Assembly: GCA_025765615.1 (NCBI GenBank) | Contig: JAIVFJ010000346.1 | Coordinates: forward strand, 1 to 60,147 | Origin: Zopfochytrium polystomum | Lineage: Eukaryota; Chytridiomycota; Chytridiomycetes; Chytridiales; Chytridiaceae | DNA: 60,147 nt | Direction: 5' to 3' | Part shown: piece after piece, positions 46,030 through 59,594 of the stretch | Layout of the letters: every line of letters begins with the position of its first letter | Position numbering within the stretch: the stretch's first letter is position 1 | Notes under the pieces: generated by a model | Database searches by the model: none | Told to the model about the DNA's origin: nothing | Seen by the model: only the letters and a program-made list of their open reading frames with translations | Made by a program: the position numbers and the translations under genes

Positions 46030-46318
46030 TGTTATGAATCACCCTCTGGAAACCTCTGGAACCTTCTAGAACATTCCTTCATGGAACCTTCTGGAACCTT
46101 CTTTGCTTTCCTGACTTGTCTTGTTGTCATTGGTATCATTGTATTACTAATTGCTCTTTCTGGAACTTTCTTTGAGTCTTGACAAGGAAGACTCTCAAAA
46201 GGTATAAAAGGGGGATGGGGGACCTGTCCCATCCCTCAAGTGAATTATTGTTTCCAATACAATCATCACTCCTCTCAGTTCCTTGTCTGCCTTGTCCTGT
46301 CCTGCCCTGTTCCTGACA
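46030..46318 (+). mobile_element. 3' LTR
   Basis: TGTTATGAATC to TTCCTGACA, preceded by a polypurine tract and followed by caatg. It is 24 bases shorter than the 5' LTR through loss of one GAA/TTC-type unit, one ggtatcatt repeat unit and a few bases near cttgtcctgtc. Confidence 0.95.
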
Positions 46319-46323
46319 CAATG

Positions 46324-47881
46324 CAGGGAGGGTGGGAGGGAGGAAAAATGCGAGGTATGGTTGAGGGGGGGACGCAGGAAAAGAGGAAAATTGGAAAAGA
46401 GAAGCCAAAAACACACATCGGATTTTCGCGTTGATGAACCCACGCGAACGACCGTCAACCCCGATCAACTGCATTATGTGCAAGCGAGCAGCGTAAGTGC
46501 GAGCGCAGTATGCTCCCTCACCCCAGCACGCCCACTTCCCCCCAGCACCCGCATGGGCGTCTGCAGGGGGCTGCCCAGAAACCAAAACGCCTGAATATGC
46601 TCTTACGTTGGCTCTGACGCCCAACTCTTGCCTGTCTGATCCATCTCCATCAGCCAACCGCAGAAGGCTCGCATCACAACACATTCCTCTCTTTCTCTTC
46701 CCCCCCCCCCCGTCCCCACCGCCCCCCTCTCCCCCCCAACTCAACGACGTGCACGCAATAACCACGCCCAGCGTCCACCCCGCGAAAGCCCTGGCCACAA
46801 AGTGATTGGGCACTTGTTGTGCAGTGCACCCCTGGCTCGCACATGGGCGTATTTGGGATGGATAGAGTATTGAGTCATGAATGCGTTGCAGCACGTGCAC
46901 ATCCCCCAGGTCGCTGGTGGCCGTGCGAGGGAACTGCCATTTTATTGGGTTCTGCACCGTCACAATCACGGCATTCCTGTCCAAGTGGCACGCAAGGAGA
47001 TTGTCGCCACCATGCCCACCAGCGAAGCCATAGAGCCGCTTGTCAACAGGCTCACTGCGCTTGTGTGCCAGTGCTTCTCTACATTTGGCTGTTTGTGTTT
47101 GGACTCTGGAGCGGGGCCTTGCTTCCCAACGCGGGCTGGTGCTTTTGCTGAGGAGAAATCACGCGTTGGGAAGCAAGGCCCCGCTCCAGAGCCCAAACAC
47201 AAACACCCAGCCTGCCTTCCCACCTTGGTTCTTGACACAGCCCCTGGAGATTGTCAACCAATAATGTCTCGCAATGTCTTGGAAATATAATATATCGTAA
47301 ATACCACTGCTTTTTAGGTTCATTTTCATCATGCTTTGATGTGTGCGAATGTCTCCAGAAAATTGCGCCATCAAAAACTGAACTCTTCACAAGATGAGAT
47401 TCATTTTCTCCCATCAGACAACCCAAACCCCCAGGTGAAATGCGATGGGTCGACTCCTGAAGAAAACACACAGCCAAGAGGGAGACGCAAAGGAACCAAG
47501 GAGGTAGTGAGGAACAACAACACTTCTGAAAAAGTCGAAACAGCAAAAAAGGATCACTCAAGACACGGTGGAAAGCAGGAAGCAAACAGTTTTCCAGATG
47601 ACCAATTCTTCACTCAAAAAAGAACTGACAGGTGTGGCGGAAACCCACTTCTCGCCTCTTCATTGACGAAGGCATTCCCTAAAATGAAGAGAATGATGCG
47701 TTAATACAAAATTCAACAACAAGGATTTTTCAAGACCTTTAATATTCAATGAAGACAAAAAGGGGCAGTCTTGCAAGCCACTCTTCAAGGATTCCCGTGC
47801 CTGCCACATACGGTGGTCTGGCCAGTGCAGTCAGAAGGACAAAGTCCAAAGAAAAAAGACAAAGAAACAGATCCAACTCAC
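46324..47881. other. Spacer with exon-like block (unit 3)
   Basis: 46440-47240 holds the diverged partner of the unit 2 block at 25050-25630. After a cccccag acceptor near 46912 comes YWVLHRHNHGIPVQVARKEI and LVNRLTALVCQCFSTF on the plus strand, with the minus strand also open. It ends in a long inverted repeat (47091-47204). The rest matches the shared spacer with no gene. Confidence 0.35.
47091..47204. repeat. 43-bp inverted repeat with 28-bp loop
   Basis: Left arm 47091-47133 and right arm 47162-47204 are reverse complements with one mismatch (a/g near 47103). Unit 2 has only the left-arm sequence (25528-25570), so the right arm is an inverted duplication specific to unit 3. Confidence 0.93.
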
Positions 47882-47970
47882 TTTCCAAGTCAAGCGACTT
47901 CACCACTTTGTTCATCTTCAGGGCGGCCAACAACGTCTTGACACTTCGCTCCGATCCATAAGACCCTTAT
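47882..47970 (-). pseudogene. LRR exon of the TKL gene, one base short (unit 3)
   Basis: Same exon as 10198-10109 but 89 nt: one A of the ataaagacc run is missing near 47960, which shifts the frame before TLLAALKMN. The splice sites are kept. This could be a true lesion or a homopolymer error. Confidence 0.55.
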
Positions 47971-48014
47971 CTGCAATCCGATTGTCAAGGGTTAGGGTTA
48001 AGGCAGTTTGTGTG

Positions 48015-51000
48015 CACAGAACATAGGTTGAAATAAACATATGTTTTCAAGAAGAAAAAAAGATGGGTCAGAAAATGAGGAGAAAGCCAACTCAGACACA
48101 AAACACCCCCAATTGCAATCCATAATTTTGAATGGGGGTTCTGCAGAATCAACCATGTCTTGGAAAAACAAAGTGATGCACTCACTCCCTGCAGGTTGTT
48201 CCAGTTCAGAATGTTCCGACAAAGCCAGGCCGTTTGAGAGAGTTGTGCAGAGAACACAAGTGGAAAAAAAAGGAAACATCAAGAAGAAAACAAGATGAGT
48301 CAGAAATTGGTGAGCACCCCAACTGAAACACAAAACCCCCCCACTGGAACCCATAATTGTGAATGATGTTTCTGCAGAATCAACCATCTCTTCGAAAAAC
48401 AAGTGATGCACTCACAGTCTGCAGGTTGTTCCAGTTCAGAATGTTCCGACAAAGCCAGGCCGTTTGAGAGAGTTGTGCAGAGAACACAAGTGGAAAAAAA
48501 AAAGGAAACATCAAGAAGAAAACAAGATGAGTCAGAAATTGGTGAGCACGCCAACTGAAACACAAACCCCCCCAATGCAACCCATAATTTTGAATGGGGT
48601 TTCTGCAGAATCATTCACGCCTTGGAAAAACAAGGGATGCACTCACCGTCTGCAGGTTGTTCCAGTTCAGAATGTTCCGACAAAGCCAGGCCGTTTGAGA
48701 GAGTTGTGCAGAGAACACAAGTGGGAAAAAAAAGGAAACATCAAGAAGAAAACAAGATGAGTCAGAAATTGGTGAGCACGCCAACTGAAACACAAAACCC
48801 CCCCAATGCAACCCATAATTTTGAATGATGTTTCTGCAGAATCAACCATGTCTTGGAAAAACAAAGTGATGCACTCACAGGCTGCAGGTTGTTCCAGTTC
48901 AGAATGTTCCAACAAAGCCAGCCCGTTTGAGAGAGTTGTGCAGAGAACACAAGTGGAAAAAAAGGAAACATCAAGAAGAAAACAAGATGAGTCAGAAATT
49001 GGTGAGCACGCCAACTGAAACACAAAACCCCCCCAATGCAACCCATAATTTTGAATGGGGTTTCTGCAGAATCATTCACGCCTTGGAAAAACAAAGGGAT
49101 GCACTCACCGTCTGCAGGTTGTTCCAGTTCAGAATGTTCCGACAAAGCCAGGCCGTTTGAGAGAGTTGTGCAGAGAACACAAGTGGGAAAAAAAGGAAAC
49201 ATCAAGAAGAAAACAAGATGAGTCAGAAATTGGTGAGCACGCCAACTGAAACACAAAACCCCCCCAATGCAACCCATAATTTTGAATGATGTTTCTGCAG
49301 AATCAACCATGTCTTGGAAAAACAAAGTGATACACTCACAGGCTGCAGGTTGTTCCAGTTCAGAATGTTCCAACAAAGCCAGGCCGTTTGAGAGAGTTGT
49401 GCAGAGAACACAAGTGGAAAAAAAAGGAAACATCAAGAAGAAAACAAGATGAGTCAGAAATTGGTGAGCACGCCAACTGAAACACAAAACCCCCCCCAAT
49501 GCAACCCATAATTTTGAATGATGTTTCTGCAGAATCAACCATGTCTTGGAAAAACAAAGTGATGCACTCACAGGCTGCAGGTTGTTCCAGTTCAGAATGT
49601 TCCAACAAAGCCAGCCCGTTTGAGAGAGTTGTGCAGAGAACACAAGTGGAAAAAAAAAGGAAACAGTCAGAAATTGGTGAGCACCCCAACTGAAACACAA
49701 AACCCCCCCAATGCAACCCATAATTTTGAATGATGCTTCTGCAGAATCAACCATGTCTTGGAAAAACAAAGTGATGCACTCACTCCCTGCAGGTTGTTCC
49801 AGTTCAGAATGTTCCGACAAAGCCAGGCCGTTTGAGAGAGTTGTGCAGAGAACACAAGTGGAAAAAAAAGGAAACATCAAGAAGAAATCAAGATGAGTCA
49901 GAAATTGGTGAGCACGCCAACTGAAACACAAAACCCCCCCAATGCAACCCATAATTTGAATGATGTTTTCTGCAGAATCAACCATGTCTTGGAAAAACAA
50001 AGTGATGCACTCACTCCCTGCAGGTTGTTCCAGTTCAGAATGTTCCGACAACGCCAAGCCGTTTGAGAGAGTTGTGCAGAGAACACAAGTGGAAAAAAAA
50101 AGGAAACATCAAGAAGAAAACAAGATGAGTCAGAAATTGGTGATATTTCTGCAGAATCAACCATGTCTTGGAAAAACAAAATGATGCACTCACTGTCTGC
50201 AGGTTGTTCCAGTTCAGAATGTTCCGACAAAGCCAGGCCGTTTGAGAGAGTTGTGCAGAGAACACAAGTGGAAAAAAAGGAAACATCAAGAAGAAACAAG
50301 ATGAGTCAGAAATTGGTGAGCACGCCAACTGAAACACAAAACCCCCCCAATGCAACCCATAATTTTGAATGATGTTTCTGCAGAATCAACCATGTCTTGA
50401 AAAAACAAAGTGATGCACTGACCGACTGCAGGTTGTTCCAGTTCAGAATGTTCCGACAAAGCCAGGCCGTTTGAGAGAGTTGTGCAGAGAACACAAGTGG
50501 AAAAAAAAGGAAACATCAAGAAGAAAACAAGATGAGTCAGAATTGGTGAGCACGCCAACTGAAACACAAAACCCCCCCCAATGCAACCCATAATTTTGAA
50601 TGATGTTTCTGCAGAATCAACCATGTCTTGAAAAAACAAAGTGATGCACTCACAGACTGCAGGTTGTTCCAGTTCAGAATGTTCCGACAAAGCCAGGCCG
50701 TTTGAGAGAGTTGTGCAGAGAACACAAGTGGAAAAAAAAGGAAACATCAGAAGAAAACAAGATGAGTCAGAAAGTTGTTGAGCACGCCAACTGAAACACA
50801 AAACCCCGCCAATGCAATCCATAATTTTGAATGATGTTTCTGCAGAATCAACCATGTCTTGGAAAACAAAGTGATGCACTGACCGACTGCAGGTTGTTCC
50901 AGTTCAGAATGTTCCGACAAAACCAGGCCGTTTGAGGAGAGTTGTGCAGAGAACACAAGTGGAAAAAAAGGGAAACATCAAGAAGAAAACAAGATGAGTC

Positions 51001-52130
51001 AGAAATTGGTGAGCACGCCAACTGAAACACAAAACCCCCCCAATGCAACCCATAATTTTGAATGATGTTTCTGCAGAATCAACCATGTCTTGGAAAAAAC
51101 AAAGTGATGCACTGACCGCTGCAGGTTGTTTCCAGTTCAGAATGTTCCGACAAAACCAGGCCGTTTGAGAGAGTTGTGCAGAGAACACAAGTGGGAAAAA
51201 AAGGAAACATCAAGAAGAAAACAAGATGAGTCAGAAATTGGTGAGCACCCCAACTGAAACACAAAACCCCCCCAATGCAACCCATAATTTTGAATGATGT
51301 TTCTGCAGAATCAACCATGTCTTGGAAAACAAAGTGATGCACTCACTCCCTGCAGGTCGTTCCAGTTCAGAATGTTCCGACAAAGCCAGGCCGTTTGAGA
51401 GAGTTGTTGCAGAGAACACAAGTGGGAAAAAAAGGAAACATCAAGAAGAAAACAAGATGAGTCAGAAATTGGTGAGCACGCCAACTGAAACACAAAAACC
51501 CCCCCAATGCAACCCATAATTTTGAATGATGTTTCTGCAGAATCAACCATGTCTTGGAAAAACAAAGTGATGCACTGACCGACTGCAGGTTGTTCCAGTT
51601 CAGAATGTTCCGACAAAACCAGGCCGTTTGAGAGAGTTGTGCAGAGAACACAAGTGGGAAAAAAAGGAAACATCAAGAAGAAAACAAGATGAGTCAGAAA
51701 TTGGTGAGCACCCCAACTGAAACACAAAACCCCCCCAATGCAACCCATAATTTTGAATGATGTTTCTGCAGAATCAACCATGTCTTGGAAAAACAAGTGA
51801 TGCACTCACAGGCTGCAGGTTGTTCCAGTTCAGAATGTTCCGACAAAGCCAGGCCGTTTGAGAGAGTTGTGCAGAGAACACAAGTGGAAAAAAAAAGGAA
51901 ACATCAAGAAGAAAACAAGATGAGTCAGAAATTGGTGAGCACCCCAACTGAAACACAAAACCCCCCAATGCAACCCATAATTTTGAATGATGTTTCTGCA
52001 GAATCAACCATGTCTTGGAAAAACAAAGTGATGCACTCACTCCCTGCAGGTCGTTCCAGTTCAGAATGTTCCGACAAAGCCAGGCCGTTTGAGAGAGTTG
52101 TGCAGAGAACACAAGTGGAAAAAAAGAATA
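48015..52130. repeat. 231-bp minisatellite array (unit 3, about 18 copies)
   Basis: The largest of the three arrays. It is closer to unit 1 type than unit 2 is (gatgtttctgcag, tgaaacac). Alternating variants at the site before ctgcagg (ctccctg, caggctg, ccgtctg, gaccgactg) form short local runs. From about 50740 single-base indels become frequent. One shortened copy joins at about 50143 (a repeat lacking about 80 bases). Confidence 0.9.
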
Positions 52131-52260
52131 AAAAGGAAGACATCAAGAAATGGCATCAAGAATAAGGTGAGAAGGATGATCAGATCCCTGTTTCTTTGAA
52201 AGTGAACTACATGCTGACGGAAGGTGTGGGGTATTTGATTTGGTTTTTCATGTTTTCCAG

Positions 52261-52343
52261 TGGAGAATTTAGCGAAGTTTGGCATCTGCATCATCTCCTG
52301 GAAGAATTTATTTTCGCATCCATACCTGGAAATGCTGTGAAAG
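52261..52343 (+). other. Possible plus-strand exon beside the array (unit 3)
   Basis: Acceptor gttttccag. Encodes GEFSEVWHLHHLLEEFIFAS. Same length as unit 2, but the donor is changed (aaag followed by ctgatg), so splicing may be lost here. Confidence 0.22.
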
Positions 52344-52452
52344 CTGATGTTAGGAGGATGTTTCTTCGAGGTGAATCATTGCAAAATTTTTTCTCACGTG
52401 CTGATATTTTGCTTAGTTAGAACATGGACGAGAAGAAAACACGCCAACTTAC

Positions 52453-55443
52453 AAAGAATTTTCAAATGTTGCACTGTTGTGTTTGTCGCCAAAGCCTCGT
52501 GCATTTGCACTTTTCATCCTCCGTCAGTTCCTTGAACGTGCAGTTTGCTTGGTCCCATCCTCCCGCAACAATCCTGTGCTTCACCTTATCCTCTAGACGG
52601 CTCTGTTTCTCTTTTTCGAAAGTTAATGTATGTGCCTCACTTAAATTTCCTTCGTTCTCACTGGCAGTCTGACCTCTTTCTTTGATTCGTAGAAGTTCCT
52701 GCTTGGTCGGACCAACAGCAAATCCAAACACATCAGCCACAGTGCTTCCAGGACGAGCATGCTTCACAAACACAGAAAAAGCAGACAGAGGACACGCAGT
52801 CTTAAATGCTTTTCCACATTTTTCCTGCAGGAGATCTTCCTTCACTTCCTTGGATGTGTCTCCATCCAGAATGGTGGCTTCCAGCGCAAAAGCCAGTTCA
52901 GACCAAGGCATCTGGAGGGCCGTCTTGCCTGTGGCAGGGTCTACTGCCCAGTGCCGCCAAAATTTGACAATGTCTGGGTGAGTCAGAGCGAGATCTGTGA
53001 GGATTTCGTCAACTGGTCCAGGCGGTGAGGATGGTTTTGAATGGCTGATGGTCACCGTCGGCAGGTTGTATGCCGAGTCGCTCGCAGAGGTGGAGGCGGT
53101 GGAGGTGGACGACGAGTCCCTTGCGGAAGTTGAGGCGCCGGAGGCGGACCCTGCAAAGACATCTTTTCCACGTTCGCAGTGATGGGCAATTGGGCCTGAT
53201 GGGAATCGGCGTGAAAGAATCAGAAAACAGAACCAGTGTCACATCAAGTCAATATTTTCTTACCTGGCCTGATCCTCCGGCATAATTGGAGCTGGGGGGC
53301 AACGTTTGGGCCATGTAGCCTGCAGAGTAGTACCCAAGGCTGCCCTCACCCTGGGCGGCAGGTTCGCTGGTGGATTTTGGCATTGTGGGATTTGCAACTG
53401 CAGCTGGCCACAGGATGAAACACTTGTGTGGCCACGCTCGAAGCAACGGCTTGGGCACCATCAAATCCATCCAGCAACAGTTTCAAGAGTGCTTGCAATC
53501 TGTGGAAAGAGTGGACGGGCTGCAGGATCAACTTGCCAGCATTGCTGAAATAAATCTCGAATTATTGCGTCCCTTCTGTATGGCAGAGAACACCTTTTCA
53601 ATCCAGGTCGGCCAAGGCTTCTCTGCGATAGTTGTCATCCTTTGGAGGCCAATGGAAACTGGGATGGGTCCATCTCGTGGAGGGGAACACCATACACTCC
53701 AACCCAGCTGACAACCTCCGTGAGGAGAACAGCAAAAGAGAACACATCGTTTGCTTTCGTGATCTGAGTGATTGAGTGATTGAAATTCATTCCACTATTA
53801 GCAGGGAAGTGCACACAAGCTTTTAATCAAGCGTGAAAACTCACTTTCTTCTTGAATCCAGTCAGCTCTGGGGCCATCCAGAATGCGGATCCTCCCACAC
53901 GGGACACAGTGCTGCGAGACCGAATCTCATTCTTCATTTTGCTCAAGCCAAAGTCTGCGATTTTTGCCACCAGGGGCGCGTTCGGGCCAGACTGCGTCAA
54001 GAGCACATTCATGCTCTTCAAATCGTTGTGAAGAATGTCCAAACCATGCAGGAAACTCATGCCAACAGACACTTGGTGCAGGAGAGAAATGCGATGATCA
54101 ACTGGCACCAATGAGATGTCAGTCTTGCGATTAGTAATCAAAGAGAGAGCCAACAGAGGCAAGCTGGGTTGTGCGCAAACAAAGATGAGAATGGGTATTT
54201 AGTATGGGATTGTTAGTTCAGCAGAAAGCCTGTAAGTGAATTGCTATGTGCCAACTCACCTCCATGACACAACGAGAACTTTGCACCGTTCTCTTCGACC
54301 AGTAGTCCGTAGAAAACCAATGACAAAAGGCGGAAGGGACCCCGCTGCTGCGACATTCTTTGATGATTCTTGCCTCAGCAAGCAACCTCCCGGCGTGTCT
54401 CAGGATGGATCCCGTCGCCTCTACTTGGAGTTGCTTGATTGCAAACAGGGATATGGCGTTGATAGGTGCCACGGAACACTTGGCTGAAACCCCCAGCACC
54501 AATCGGAGCTGGTTCGCGGTGCAATATCGCGGGGAGAATCGTGAGATTTACAAGCTGAATAAAGGAGAAAATAAAAAAAATTTAGTGAATGCTTCGAGTG
54601 AATGCATTTCGTATGGGTTGGGGTGGGCCAAAGTTTGATACTGAATCAAGACAAGAGGAAGCGTGCGCCTTACTTCAGCACTGTCCATGTTTGAATCGAG
54701 TGGTTTCACGCTGGAAAGAAACAAAAACAAGAAAGTGACTGTCAGGACAGAAGCAATTGATTGGGACGGAAGTGGCTTACCTTCAATTTTTTAAAAAAAG
54801 AACGGTGCCTTCTTGGAGGTTCGACTAGTGGACGACGAACGGTGGGTGAGCCTGTGCGTTGGTGGGGAGACCGAAGAGGCGAGGGCCGAGCAATCAGAAT
54901 TCAAACAAAAAACACAGTTTTCCGCAGCGGTGAAGCAGTAGGAGCCAATTGATGCGATGATGGGCGAATTGATGGAAGTTTCGAGAATGAAAGGCGGGGA
55001 AGGCACAACGATCCCAAGGAGATGCAAGCACTTGAGACAAATACAGCGATCAGGCACAAATTTGGGTGGATCACGAACGATACGGTACCAGGCAGCGAGT
55101 CGACAGTCTGTCACAGGTGGGGGTGAGGGAGGGAGCGTCGACCCAATGACACGTTTCAGTTAGTGTTGCGATGAGACCAACCCGAGACAGTGCAAAGGGA
55201 ATGGGGCGTGGGTAGTGGTGGTCGGGCGGGATGCAAAGTACATGAGACGGATCCAACAGCGATCGGGGAGAGTGGGGGGTTTTGGATAGAGGCAAGGTAG
55301 AGGATGGCAGCGACTGCCGAGCGAGCAGTCGACAGTCTCGGTTGGGGACGTCGACCTCGGATACCAACCTTGGACGGCGAGAGAGAGACAGACAGACAGA
55401 GACAAAAAGAAAGAAAACGCTGACCTGCCAGCAAGTTTAATTC
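52453..55443 (-). pseudogene. TKL protein kinase gene, many small indels (unit 3)
   Basis: Exons match unit 1: N-terminus MELNLLAGQ near 55443, N-lobe about 54554-54258, catalytic about 54165-53845, C-lobe about 53768-53265, linker/LRR 53195-52453. The N-lobe and C-lobe contain single-base insertions every few tens of bases (near 53400, 53485, 53563, 54270, 54390, 54520), unlike units 1 and 2. DFGLSKMKNE and HNDLKSMNVLL remain readable. Real decay and consensus error cannot be separated by eye. Confidence 0.7.
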
Positions 55444-55459
55444 CATTTTTAGAAACCGA

Positions 55460-55540
55460 AGCGTCTACTCTCTCTCTGTCTCCCCTCTCTCTCTCTCCCT
55501 CTCTCTCTCTCTCCCTCTCTCACTTTTTCTTTCTTTCACA
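55460..55540. repeat. CT-rich tract upstream of the kinase gene (unit 3)
   Basis: The CT repeat equivalent to the tracts in units 1 and 2. It is followed by a non-coding spacer with an A-run at 55749-55776. Confidence 0.7.
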
Positions 55541-55642
55541 TGTCTTCTTTTGGTCGTTGAGGATGTTCCCAACAAACCATCGTTGCAACGATACGCACTT
55601 GCTCATTCAAACCACCGTTGGTTGTGGTAGCGTGGTTTGCTA

Positions 55643-56982
<1,340 letters not shown>

Positions 56983-57110
56983 CAAGAGCAGCTTGACCCG
57001 CAGTGCATTTTCGATCTCAAAGAAAAGCAGAGTCTCTGTCTCAGACAATATCCACACTCACACAACCCTTGACGCTGAGCGATTGCTTGCAGCAGCGGCA
57101 GAAGCGTTGT

Positions 57111-58785
57111 CGGGTCTTTGGGCCGACGACGAGGACGACGCGCTCGAATGCGCGATGGGCGACGCGACGACGCGGCCGCGGCGAGGACGAAGGATGGCAT
57201 GGCGACGACGTTAACGGTGATCATAACGACGACGATGATGAGCGCAACGACGATCCGCAGCAGCAGCAGCAGCACGCGGCGTCGACAGCGGCAGCTGCGA
57301 CGGTCCTCCTCCCACCCGCTCCTTCCGCACTCGCCCCAACGACCACCAACGACTCCGCGCCCGCCCCTCCGACCTCCGCGTCGTGCGCTTCCTCGACGAC
57401 GACGACGACGACCACCCAACAGCCGCCGGTGCTGCTTGTGATCCCCACAACGACAACGACACCGACGACATCGACCAATCCCACATCCGCCACCGCGACC
57501 GCGACCACCACCACAACCACAACCACCGCCAGCACAAAAGACCAAACATCGTCATCATCCCTGGCATCCAAACGCGCCGCGACCGTCTCGCACTCCGCGC
57601 GGCGCGGCGCCGCTCGCGCGGGATAGAGCGCGATTGCATGCAGCGGTGGCGCGGTGCAACAGCTACGCGGGTGGTGTTGGTGGTGGTGGTGCCGGCGGGG
57701 AAGTGGTGGTGTTGTTGTGGGGGAGTGCGACGACAAGGACAACGACGACAAGGATGGGTAGGGTGAGGGTGTTTTTTTTTTTTTTTTTTTTTTTGTTTCT
57801 ACTTCGTCGTATTGCTGCGTGGTTCTAACGGAATGCAAATGAATGAGTGAATGAAACAAGAAGCTCGCGCGTTCGGCGGGCGCAAATAACAAGGGTTGGG
57901 CGACGGCGACGGTGCGTGCGTGTTGTTCTTTGTTCTGTTACTGTTATATCGAGGTTTGTCCTTACCAAAAGCAAACAAAAACAGCAACAGCAACAGCAAC
58001 AACAACAACAGCAATAAGCCTCGACGGACTCAAGCGCGCCATGCAGCGCATCGAAGCGACTTGTTGCTGTTGAGGGAGACTCAAAGGAAAAGTGCGTTGT
58101 GCGTGCGAGTTTCCTTTATTTGCTTTCTTTTTTTTTTTTTTTTTGAGTGTTGAGTTTTGAGTAACGACCCTCACCTCCCAACCCCACCCACCCCTTGTTC
58201 TCTCCGCTCCACAGGTTCTCGGCCCTCGCGACGCAAGAAAAAAGGAGTTCGCGCTCGAGCTCGCGGCGTTCCAGGAGCGCGTGGCCATCTGGGATCATTG
58301 TGGAGTCGATGGTGGAGTCGGTGACGACGACGCAGCGGTCATAGCGATGCACGCGGGTGGTGGCGGGAATCGACGACGAACGCATGCGGCGGCGGCAAGT
58401 GCGAGGGCGGGTTGCCGCTGGAGGTTGTTGCGATTCAGGTGGTGTGATTTGTGTGTGGGGGTGTGCTGTGAGTGTGTGTCAGAGAGAGAGAGGGAGAGAG
58501 AGAGAGAGAGAGAGTGTGTGTGTGTGTGTGGTTGTGCGTTTGTATGTGCGCGTGTATGTTCGCGTGGGTGTGACTGTGTGACTCTGTGTGTGTGTGCAAA
58601 AGCACCTCAACGATTCATCATTTTGTTCACCCTTTTCACCCACAATTCCTCTCTTTCCACTGCACACATAAAGAACTACGTCGCGACGCACGGCGGCCAC
58701 TACGGCGGAAGGGACGACCTCAGCCACAGTACGATGTCTGTGTGTGTTGCGTGAGTGAGATCCATTTTTGATCCGAGAAATCACT

Positions 58786-58824
<39 letters not shown>

Positions 58825-59322
58825 CACAAAAAAGGACAACCAGGACAAACTTGTCCGCACGTGCGTCGAGTCGATCCCGGCTGTCGAGAGCGGACGCGGC
58901 GGTGGCGCACGCGGCGTGGTACGACCGGTTCGCGGAGCTGCTGGCGAGGAAGACGAAGGAGGCGGTGCGGCGGTGGTGTGAGTGAGTTTGTTTAGGGGTT
59001 TTGATGTTTTCTTTCCTCTTCTTGTTCTTTCTTCTTTCTCCTTCTCCCACTTCTTCTTCTTCTTCTTCTTTTGTTATTCTTCTTCATTTGTTTTTCTGCT
59101 CGGGATGCTTGTGTTTGTAACTTTTTTTCGTTCTTCTACTGTGCCAGGCGGCGGCGGGTCGGTCGAGGCGGTGGTGGCAACGAGCTGGACGGGCAGCAGC
59201 AGCAGCAGCAGCAGCACACGGCGACGCGACGGAGGGAGAAGGAAAGGAAAAGGAAAAGGAAAAGGAAAGAAGGAGCGGCGCCGCGCGCGATTCGCGAGGA
59301 GGAGATTGAGCGGTGGAAGGGT
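57111..59322 (+). pseudogene. Helical, possibly SNX-BAR-like protein gene (unit 4)
   Basis: Same exons as unit 2, including the 2-base loss in the DKLVRT exon (gagagcggacg), which groups units 2 and 4. Additional single-base deletions are scattered through coding and non-coding parts alike (near 57085, 57140, 57322, 57632, 57711). Confidence 0.45.
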
Positions 59323-59594
59323 TGTTTCGTTTCGTTTTCGTTTCGCGGTCGGTTTCGCTTTTGCTTTCGCTTTGTTGTTTGCTGTGCGATATTGTGCGAT
59401 TGTGTGTGTTTGTGAGCCGCTTGCAGCGTGCCTGTTTTTGTGTTTGCGTGTTTGTGTGTGTGTTGTGTGGTGTGGTGTGTGTGTTGTTCTGCTGTTTGCT
59501 GTTATTCTGTTGTTCTCACGGCCCGCTCGAAAACGAACAAACAAACAACAAACACAAACAAACAGACAAACAAACAAACAAAAAAAAAAAAAGG

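Larger units (their letters stand above)
42467..46318 (+). mobile_element. Ty3/gypsy (chromovirus, Tf1/sushi-like) element lacking RT and RNase H
   Basis: A 3852-bp element with two LTRs and a perfect 5-bp target duplication caatg (42462-42466 and 46319-46323). The empty site is preserved in unit 1 at 9385-9389. Inside are gag, protease, integrase and chromodomain, but the 1.4-2 kb expected for reverse transcriptase and RNase H is missing. With two frameshifts as well, it cannot be autonomous. Visible LTR differences (length 313 versus 289) include repeat-unit losses, so LTR identity is a poor clock here. Confidence 0.95.
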
